Shown here: positions 1 through 5,185 of the stretch, one piece after another
Numbering within the stretch: position 1 is the stretch's first letter
Layout: the number at the start of each line of letters is the position of its first letter
NCBI GenBank assembly: GCA_012963775.1
Contig: DTVC01000039.1
Span: forward strand, 1 to 6,339
Reading direction: 5' to 3'
Source: Candidatus Pelagibacter sp.
GTDB lineage: Bacteria > Pseudomonadota > Alphaproteobacteria > Pelagibacterales > Pelagibacteraceae
Length of the DNA stretch: 6,339 nucleotides
Translations under genes and position numbers: made by a program
Notes under the pieces: generated by a model
Seen by the model: only the letters and a program-made list of their open reading frames with translations
What the model was told of the DNA's origin: nothing
Databases searched by the model: none

Positions 1-102
1 AGAATTCAATATTTGTTTTCGCGTTATATATCCATAAAGAAGTGCAAGAAAACCACTTAGAATTATAAGTAGTAAAATAAAACCTGGTGATAAATTGTTC
101 AT
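1..102 (-). CDS. hppA: Membrane-bound proton-translocating pyrophosphatase, N-terminal fragment (probable)
   Basis: An open frame begins with ATG at 102 and runs off the low end of the window, giving 34 visible residues (MNNLSPGFILLLIILSGFLA followed by LLYGYITRKQILNS). A hydrophobic first membrane segment covers about residues 8-23. It is followed by an ALLYG-Y-x-x-R-x-x-L pattern that I recognise from the first helix of H+-translocating pyrophosphatases, multi-helix inner-membrane pumps that couple pyrophosphate hydrolysis to ion export. Only about 5% of the expected protein is visible, so neither the catalytic loops nor the residues that distinguish K+-dependent from K+-independent forms can be judged. 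The gene follows thiL after an 83-nt gap, the largest in the window, and so may have its own promoter. No clear Shine-Dalgarno sequence precedes the ATG. The family call rests on this short segment and the neighbourhood; another small membrane protein remains possible. Confidence 0.68.
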   Translation of the reverse strand, partial: MNNLSPGFILLLIILSGFLALLYGYITRKQILNS

Positions 103-132
103 AATCTAAGTCTTGAAAAAAAATAATCAAAA

Positions 133-161
133 ATTAAAAGTCGGAAGATGACAAATAACAA
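133..161 (-). promoter_or_regulatory. Possible sigma70-type promoter for hppA
   Basis: In the 83-nt gap between thiL and hppA, reading the minus strand, TTGTTA (156-161, 4 of 6 matches to TTGACA) is followed after exactly 17 nt by TTTAAT (133-138, 5 of 6 matches to TATAAT). Transcription would start near position 126, leaving a leader of roughly 24 nt before the ATG at 102. The gap holds no gene, and I see no convincing hairpin terminator in it. In DNA this AT-rich, promoter-like hexamers occur often by chance, so this is only a candidate. Confidence 0.3.
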
Positions 162-185
162 AGACAAAGGCAACGATAATATTGA

Positions 186-1148
186 CTAAAAATTATGTAT
201 ATAGCCTAGTTTTTTAGGGAATTTAAACTTTTCCTCTGTTGATTTTGTATTCTTAGATATAGACTTGTTTTTAACAATCCCTACTATTGAAACCTTTGTA
301 GAAGTAGATTTGGATATTTTTTTTATTAGATGTCTCATTTTTTTACTTGCTGTAAACAAAATTTGGTAGTCATCACCATTAGAGATAAAATTTAATTTAT
401 TTTTTTTTGTTCTAATAAGATAAGAATTTAAATAACTAGATATAGGAATTTTATTCTTAAATATTTTAGATGATAAATTAGATCTAGATAATATATGTTG
501 TAAGTCTTGAAAAAAACCATCAGATATATCTATGGCAGAATTTGCAAAAAGGTGAATTCTTTTTGAAAATTTTATTGGTAAAATTGGAAGATAGAATCTC
601 CTTACAAAATAATCACTATTCTTTTTACTGAGTTTAATTTTACCTTTTAAGAGTTTTGACCCAACAAAAGCATCTCCAATTGTATTTGTTATATAAATGT
701 CATCATTTACTTTTGCTCCACTTCTCAAAACTGGACTTTTTTTGGAATATCCAACTACGGAAACAGTTATTGACAATCTATTTGAATAAGATGTGTCTCC
801 GCCAGCCAAAAAGATATTATATTTTTTTTGTTCTTGTTTTAAAGCTAATTTTATTTTAGCAAGATTGGCTTGAGTTAGATGTTTTTTGTTTCCCGAACAA
901 CTCATAAAATAATATTTAGGGATTATTCCTTTGCAAATTAAATCAGAGATAGCTCCCCTTAAAGCTTTTTTAATTACAAGATTAGGATTTTTAAAATTTA
1001 AAAAATGTGTTCCTTCAACATAGCTGTCAATAGATATGCCTACTTTTTTTTTGTAGTCAAAAAATATATCATCAGACAAATCAAAGGATCCTCTGTTATT
1101 TTTTGACAAATTTGAAAAATATTTTTTTATAACTGAAAATTCGTTCAC
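186..1148 (-). CDS. thiL: Thiamine-monophosphate kinase ThiL
   Basis: This cytoplasmic enzyme phosphorylates thiamine monophosphate with ATP to give thiamine pyrophosphate, the last step of the pathway. The 320 residues match the usual family length. Family signatures appear in order: the N-terminal NEFSVIKKYF (2-11), the DD pair of the GDD(A/C) segment at 26-27, SIDSYVEGTHF (39-49), SDL (68-70), LAGGDTS (114-120), RSGAK plus DDIYIT (142-153), AIDISDGFFQDLQHI (205-219), NGDDYQILFT (257-266) and the C-terminal GYIHNF. Several usually fixed positions are altered: the Gly before DD at 26-27 is Ser, and the RPxPR region reads YLPILPI at 186-192. The active-site acidic residues are kept, so it is probably functional. 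The start codon is GTG at 1148, directly abutting the TAA of nusB, and it gives the N-terminus expected for ThiL. It is the last gene of the tightly packed run. Confidence 0.95.
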   Translation of the reverse strand: MNEFSVIKKYFSNLSKNNRGSFDLSDDIFFDYKKKVGISIDSYVEGTHFLNFKNPNLVIKKALRGAISDLICKGIIPKYYFMSCSGNKKHLTQANLAKIKLALKQEQKKYNIFLAGGDTSYSNRLSITVSVVGYSKKSPVLRSGAKVNDDIYITNTIGDAFVGSKLLKGKIKLSKKNSDYFVRRFYLPILPIKFSKRIHLFANSAIDISDGFFQDLQHILSRSNLSSKIFKNKIPISSYLNSYLIRTKKNKLNFISNGDDYQILFTASKKMRHLIKKISKSTSTKVSIVGIVKNKSISKNTKSTEEKFKFPKKLGYIHNF

Positions 1149-1541
1149 TTATGATCTTATCTTTTTTGATACCTTATCTAATATTGCATTTAAGTATTTT
1201 TTTTGACTTTGTTCTAAAAAAAAATCAGAAGTATTTAAATATTCATTAATTATAATATTTAGCGAGGTTTGTGGGCGATATAAAAATTCAAATATAGCAG
1301 CATGTAACAAAACAATTAATAATTTTTCCGTTCGTTTTTCACTTAAATCTTTACTAAGATGTTGTTGTATAGTTTCTTCTATTAGTTCTTTTCTTTCCAA
1401 AGTACCTAGCACAACATCCTTTATAAACTTTTTATACCTATGCTTAGGAAAAGTTAATTCGGATTTTTTATTTAATTCTTGTGCGTACAATTTTTGAACA
1501 ACAATAACTCTAGGATTCCTAAGAGCTTCATTTTGTTTCAT
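1149..1541 (-). CDS. nusB: Transcription antitermination factor NusB
   Basis: NusB is a small all-helical RNA-binding protein that pairs with NusE (ribosomal protein S10) on boxA RNA and supports antitermination of rRNA operons. At 130 residues it is slightly short but within the family range. Near the start there is a VVQKLYAQEL segment (14-23) that matches the family AlqaLYqxE helix. In the C-terminal half the pattern HAAIFEF, INEY (about 98-101) and KKYLNAILDKV matches the family RLaayEL...INEyvelAk...kFVNgvLdk pattern. It starts with ATG 5 nt after the ribH stop and ends immediately before the thiL GTG. A ribH-nusB pair is common in proteobacteria, which supports the call. No Shine-Dalgarno motif is obvious, so translation may depend on coupling to ribH. 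Confidence 0.93.
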   Translation of the reverse strand: MKQNEALRNPRVIVVQKLYAQELNKKSELTFPKHRYKKFIKDVVLGTLERKELIEETIQQHLSKDLSEKRTEKLLIVLLHAAIFEFLYRPQTSLNIIINEYLNTSDFFLEQSQKKYLNAILDKVSKKIRS

Positions 1542-1546
1542 TTTTT

Positions 1547-1963
1547 TCAGCTTTTATTTGATTTAAGCATAGACTCATTAATAAAAACTTGTTCAACGGC
1601 ACTTGAAGCTTCTGCACCTTTGTCTAATCTTTTCAAAGCTTGTCTTTTGTTCAGACAGGTAAGTATTCCATTTCCAATAGGTTTTTTGTGAGTAATTGAT
1701 AAGTTCATTATTGCGTTTGTTACAGCTTTAGAAATTAATTTAAAATGGGGAGTTTTGCCTTTTATGACACAACCCAGTGCAACGAAACCATCATAGGAGT
1801 CTATATTTCTTGATATTATAACTGGTATTTCAAAAATGCCAGGAACTGTGATTTCTTCATGATCTGTGTGGGCTTTCTTAACTTTTTTAGCACGTTTTTT
1901 TAATTCCTCTGATATCTCGGGATAATAATTTGCTGCAACTATTAATACTTTATAATTTTTCAT
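1547..1963 (-). CDS. ribH: 6,7-dimethyl-8-ribityllumazine synthase (lumazine synthase beta chain)
   Basis: RibH condenses 5-amino-6-ribitylaminouracil with 3,4-dihydroxy-2-butanone 4-phosphate to form lumazine, the penultimate riboflavin step; family members form pentamers or 60-mer capsids. The 138 residues are typical of the short form. Visible motifs are VLIVAANYYPEIS (6-18, the substrate-ring aromatic site, with Tyr in place of the usual Phe), TVPGIFEIP (39-47), LGCVIKGKTPHF (63-74, carrying the family's conserved active-site His at 73), PIGNGILT (95-102) and KGAEA (115-119). GCVIRGET is usual, and the Glu to Lys change at 70 is a mild deviation. The ATG overlaps the ribB stop by 4 nt (ATGA), which suggests translational coupling. 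It also has the clearest Shine-Dalgarno in the window (1973-1976). Confidence 0.96.
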   Translation of the reverse strand: MKNYKVLIVAANYYPEISEELKKRAKKVKKAHTDHEEITVPGIFEIPVIISRNIDSYDGFVALGCVIKGKTPHFKLISKAVTNAIMNLSITHKKPIGNGILTCLNKRQALKRLDKGAEASSAVEQVFINESMLKSNKS

Positions 1964-3051
1964 TTTATTATTTCCTGCTTTGTAATTTTTATACCGTAAC
2001 CTTCTAATCCTATAACCTTCTTTTTAGATCTAGTAACTAATATCATTTTTTTGATATTTAAAGCCTTTATAATTTGTGAACCAATACCAGAGTTTCTAAT
2101 AAGTTTATCATTACCTTTACTGTAAAATTTTTTATCCTTATATCCCTTTAAGGTTTCCGAAACAGATTTAAGATTTGTATGTCTTATAAATATTAATACA
2201 CAGTCTTTATATTTCTTGAAGTAGCTAATAGTTTGATTAAATAAATTTGGCAATTTATCACCCATTAAATAATTTTTTACTATATTTGATGAAATAACCC
2301 TCACCCGTGGATTTTTATTTCTAATTATATTGCCCTTAATTAGTGCAAAATGTTCTGAACCATCAAGTATATTTTCAAAAATTTTAATTTTATAAGTTTG
2401 TTTATTAATTGAGATATTTGAAGATTTTTTGAAATTTATTAATTTTTCTTGATTTAATCGAAAGGATATAAGGTCGTCAATTTTTCCAAGACTCAACTTG
2501 TGTTTTTTTGCAAAATTTACTAATTGTTTCCCTTTAGCCATTGTTCCATTGTCATTCATGATTTCGCAAATAACGGCTGAAGGTGAATTTTTTGACAACC
2601 TTGATATATCTACCGAAGCCTCGGTATGACCAGCTCTAACTAAAACACCTCCATCTTTAGATATTAAGGGAAATATATGTCCAGGTGTTACAATATCTTT
2701 TTTGGATGCGTTTTTTTTTATAGCCGATTTTATTGTATATGCTCTATCGTGTGCAGAAATACCTGTGGTGATATTTTTTGTAGCATCTATTGATACAGTA
2801 AACGCTGTTTGTGATCTAGATTGGTTAGTTGGTGACATAAGTTGAAGATTCAATTTTTTAACTTGTTTTGAGTCGAGAGCTAGACAAATAAGACCCCTTC
2901 CATGCTTTGCCATAAAAGTTATATCTTTATGTTTTACTTTATTAGCAGGAATTACTAAATCACCTTCATTTTCTCTATTTTCGTCATCAACCAAAATGAA
3001 CATTTTTCCTTTTTTTGCGTCCTTTATGATTTTGGTAATTGATGTAAACAT
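1960..3051 (-). CDS. ribB: 3,4-dihydroxy-2-butanone-4-phosphate synthase with degenerate GTP cyclohydrolase II-like C-terminal domain (RibBA/RibBX type)
   Basis: The N-terminal half (about residues 1-200) is a complete RibB, which converts ribulose 5-phosphate to the four-carbon unit of riboflavin. It shows DDENRENEGDLV (22-33), HGRGLICLAL (50-59), TAFTVSIDA (82-90), TTGISAHDRAYTI (95-107), TPGHIFPL (122-129), GGVLVRAGHTEASVD (134-148) and VICEIMNDNGTMA (160-172), so the acidic metal site and the catalytic His-Glu are intact. Residues about 205-363 align with GTP cyclohydrolase II (GSEHFALIKG near 231-240, SGIGSQIIKALNIKKMILVT at 321-340, LEGYGI at 349-354). However, the zinc motif Cys-x2-GDxFxSxRCDC is replaced by VISSNIVKNYLMGDKL with no cysteine, and the EGRGIGL loop is gone; the only Cys in the domain is 284. 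This tail should not hydrolyse GTP. The gene starts 2 nt after the ribE stop, and its own stop overlaps the ribH start. Confidence 0.95.
   Translation of the reverse strand: MFTSITKIIKDAKKGKMFILVDDENRENEGDLVIPANKVKHKDITFMAKHGRGLICLALDSKQVKKLNLQLMSPTNQSRSQTAFTVSIDATKNITTGISAHDRAYTIKSAIKKNASKKDIVTPGHIFPLISKDGGVLVRAGHTEASVDISRLSKNSPSAVICEIMNDNGTMAKGKQLVNFAKKHKLSLGKIDDLISFRLNQEKLINFKKSSNISINKQTYKIKIFENILDGSEHFALIKGNIIRNKNPRVRVISSNIVKNYLMGDKLPNLFNQTISYFKKYKDCVLIFIRHTNLKSVSETLKGYKDKKFYSKGNDKLIRNSGIGSQIIKALNIKKMILVTRSKKKVIGLEGYGIKITKQEIIK
1973..1976 (-). promoter_or_regulatory. Ribosome binding site of ribH
   Basis: On the minus strand, AGGA lies 9 nt upstream of the ribH ATG, inside the last codons of ribB. 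Most other starts in this window have no recognisable Shine-Dalgarno, so ribH stands out. A strong site on the gene for a highly multimeric enzyme would be consistent with a need for more RibH subunits, which is inference. Confidence 0.55.
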
Positions 3052-3053
3052 AT

Positions 3054-3638
3054 TTATTTTTTTAAGTTTTTTATATATTTTGCAATGATATCAATTTCTA
3101 TATTAACAATATCATTATTTTTAATATTTTTTAAATTTGTCAACTTTAATGTGTGAGGGATTACCACAACCAAAAAACTATTTGCGAATACCTTTGCAAT
3201 TGTTAATGAGACTCCATTTATTGCAATAGAGCTTTTAGAATTTAAAAATTTTTTAAGGCTTTTATTTATTGAAAAATATAAATACCAGGATTTCCCATAT
3301 ATACACTTTTTTTTAAGTTTTGAAATTGTATCAATATGCCCCTGAACAAAATGTCCTGAAATTTCATTTCCAAACTTAAGAGATTTTTCTAGATTTATAA
3401 TTTGATTTAATTTGATGCTTTTAAAATTGGTGACCCTAAGAGTTTCTCTGGTTAGATGAAAATAATATAGCCCCTTGTGAATTTTTTCGAGAGTCAAACA
3501 AACACCAGAGCAATTAATCGATGATCCCAAATCTTTATTTGTTAGTTTTAAGCTACTTTTTACTCCTATCTTAATTTCTTTTTTATTAGATATAATTTTT
3601 TTAACAATTCCCTTTTTTTTTATTATACCAGTAAACAT
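3054..3638 (-). CDS. ribE: Riboflavin synthase (alpha subunit)
   Basis: This enzyme dismutates two 6,7-dimethyl-8-ribityllumazine molecules into riboflavin and the pyrimidine that RibH reuses. The 194 residues form two tandem lumazine-binding barrels. The N-barrel begins with the hallmark MFTGII and has CSGVCLTL (43-50) and ETLRVTNF (65-72). The C-barrel begins around GNEISGHFVQGHIDT (90-104) and has IAINGVSLTI (138-147), IPHTLKLTNL (160-169) and a final NIEIDIIAKYI (179-189). In the N-barrel the usual NGVCLT reads SGVCLT, an Asn to Ser change, while the C-barrel keeps NGVSLT. The family normally runs to about 200-215 residues, so this is a trimmed form. The ATG overlaps the ribD stop by one base (TAATG), so coupled re-initiation is likely. 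The family is named ribE or ribC depending on the organism. Confidence 0.96.
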   Translation of the reverse strand: MFTGIIKKKGIVKKIISNKKEIKIGVKSSLKLTNKDLGSSINCSGVCLTLEKIHKGLYYFHLTRETLRVTNFKSIKLNQIINLEKSLKFGNEISGHFVQGHIDTISKLKKKCIYGKSWYLYFSINKSLKKFLNSKSSIAINGVSLTIAKVFANSFLVVVIPHTLKLTNLKNIKNNDIVNIEIDIIAKYIKNLKK

Positions 3639-4744
3639 TATTTTAATGAATATTTTAGCAATTTATCTTGGAATAAATTGATTTCAATTTCTCTTTTGCT
3701 TCGTTTTATCTTATTCATCTTGTTAAAAAAAAATTTTGCATTATGGAAACCTCTATTTCCAAATAATTGATCAGAGTAAAAATGATAAAAATCATTTATA
3801 TAGTAATTATCAAGCAAAAAATTGTTAAATTTAATTCCTGCTTCCACAAAGACTCTGTAAAATCCTTTGTTTCTTAAAAAAAGGATGATTTTATTAAAAT
3901 CTAAATGCTTATTCTTTAGATCGATTCTTATTGTTTTAACTTTAACCTGACTCAATTTTTTTAATTTATTATTATCGATTAAATTGTAAAAGACATATGT
4001 TGATATTTTGTTAGCTGTTCTAATTATTTTTGATGTCATAGGTATGGTTAGGTTTTTATCAATGACAAATCTTTTTGGTGAGTACTTTTGTAATCCATCA
4101 ATACGACAATTTAACATTGGATCATCTTTCAAAATAGTTTTCGAAGTAGTTAAAATAGAATCGTGATTTGCACGCAATAAATGTACCCTACCTCTTGAAT
4201 AAATATTTGTTATCCATTTGTTATACTTATCGGAAATAAATAAATCTTTTGAGGTGGCTAATTTTGATGAAATAAAAATATTGTTAGTCCTTTTCCTGAT
4301 GTCGAAATCTTTATAGAAGCTATCTCCTGCATATTTATGTACGTTTTCAAACGTTTTAATATTATATTTATTTAATTTTTTTTTTGCTTTTTTAAAACTT
4401 CTCCTATCGGGATCAAATTTAGAAAAATATACCGTTTTGATATTTTGTTTTTTAATAATATCAGTACATGGCGATGTTTTTCCATAGTGACTGCAAGGTT
4501 CAAGGGTTGAGTATAGCAATGAACCTTTAAAGTTAATTTTTTTATTTGATAAAGCTATTCTTTCAGCATGTGGTCGACCATTAAAATTAGTATGCGCTAA
4601 ACTAATTAATTCATTATTCTTAACAATTACACAGCCAACAGCAGGGTTTTCGCCTGTATTTCCTAATGCCCTACTTGCTTGATTATAAGCAAGTTTCATA
4701 AAATATTTATGTTTTGTATTAGTTTTGTGTTTTTTTGGAAACAT
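3638..4744 (-). CDS. ribD: Bifunctional diaminohydroxyphosphoribosylaminopyrimidine deaminase / 5-amino-6-(5-phosphoribosylamino)uracil reductase
   Basis: RibD performs the second and third steps of the GTP branch of riboflavin synthesis. Counting from the ATG at 4744 (368 residues, normal length), the deaminase domain (about 10-145) has [10 protein letters not shown] (32-41), the zinc ligand and catalytic pair in PHAERIAL (H59, E61) and [12 protein letters not shown] (Cys84 and Cys93). The reductase domain (about 155-368) has KLATS (161-165), KWITN (176-180), [10 protein letters not shown] (191-200), DDP (207-209) and VEAG (300-303). The usual S-x-DG after KLATS reads SKD, and the C-terminal part is strongly Lys/Asn/Phe-drifted but collinear with the family. 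The gene overlaps the end of nrdR by 26 nt. A TTG at 4759 in the same frame would add five residues (overlap 41 nt), and an ATG at 4699 would avoid overlap but trim the first helix. I prefer 4744: it is an ATG, GGA (4753-4755) lies 8 nt upstream, and it gives the usual lead-in before KYFMKLA. Confidence 0.95.
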   Translation of the reverse strand: MFPKKHKTNTKHKYFMKLAYNQASRALGNTGENPAVGCVIVKNNELISLAHTNFNGRPHAERIALSNKKINFKGSLLYSTLEPCSHYGKTSPCTDIIKKQNIKTVYFSKFDPDRRSFKKAKKKLNKYNIKTFENVHKYAGDSFYKDFDIRKRTNNIFISSKLATSKDLFISDKYNKWITNIYSRGRVHLLRANHDSILTTSKTILKDDPMLNCRIDGLQKYSPKRFVIDKNLTIPMTSKIIRTANKISTYVFYNLIDNNKLKKLSQVKVKTIRIDLKNKHLDFNKIILFLRNKGFYRVFVEAGIKFNNFLLDNYYINDFYHFYSDQLFGNRGFHNAKFFFNKMNKIKRSKREIEINLFQDKLLKYSLK

Positions 4745-5183
4745 CCAACTTGTCCACAAATTGCTCGAAATCTTTTACTTCCCTAAAATTTCTGTAGACT
4801 GAGGCGAACCTAACATATGCAATAGGGTCAAGATCTTTAAGACCATCCATAACCATTTTTCCTATAACGCTCGAAGCTATTTCACTTTGACCCATTTCTT
4901 CTAAATTTCTTGATATCTTTGATATAAATTTCTCAACAGTATCAGTATCTAAGGGTCTTTTTTTAAGAGCAATGTATATTGACTTTGATAATTTATCTCT
5001 ATCAAAAATAGATTTTCTTCCATTTTTTTTTACAACTGTTAATTCTCTATATTGAACTCTTTCAAATGTTGTAAATCTCTCTCCACAACCGCATGTTCTT
5101 CGCCTTCTTATTGCAGTACCATCTTCGGTAGGTCTTGAGTCAACTACTGATGTATCGCCAGTTTTACAAAATGGACAAAGCAT
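4719..5183 (-). CDS. nrdR: Transcriptional repressor NrdR
   Basis: NrdR is an ATP/dATP-sensing repressor that binds NrdR boxes upstream of ribonucleotide reductase genes. The 154 residues match the family. The N-terminal zinc ribbon has LCPFC (Cys3, Cys6), DSRPTEDG (15-22), IRRRR (25-29) and ERFTTFE (35-41). It is followed by an ATP-cone domain (about 49-139) with [27 protein letters not shown] and [19 protein letters not shown] (121-139). In the second knuckle, [11 protein letters not shown] leaves only one residue between the cysteines (31 and 33) where the family normally has two; I checked the codons and the reading is ACA TGC GGT TGT GGA GAG. The gene starts with ATG 2 nt after the glyA stop and overlaps ribD by 26 nt. 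A position between glyA and ribD is typical of alphaproteobacteria. Its targets (nrd genes) are not in this window. Confidence 0.96.
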   Translation of the reverse strand: MLCPFCKTGDTSVVDSRPTEDGTAIRRRRTCGCGERFTTFERVQYRELTVVKKNGRKSIFDRDKLSKSIYIALKKRPLDTDTVEKFISKISRNLEEMGQSEIASSVIGKMVMDGLKDLDPIAYVRFASVYRNFREVKDFEQFVDKLDVSKKTQN

Positions 5184-5185
5184 AA

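Noticed and set aside
107..514. Repeat of about 15 nt, taagtcttgaaaaaa, near 107-121 and again near 500-514
   Set aside because: Half of it is an A-run, and the second copy encodes conserved ThiL residues (FFQDLQ). I regard it as chance in AT-rich DNA, not a regulatory repeat.
656..859. 67-codon open frame on the plus strand
   Set aside because: It lies wholly inside thiL on the opposite strand, its translation is low-complexity (Leu/Phe/Tyr/Lys) with no motif, and thiL is clearly the real gene.
1479..1691. 70-codon open frame on the plus strand across the nusB/ribH junction
   Set aside because: It is antisense to two well-supported genes, has no recognisable domain and no ribosome binding site.
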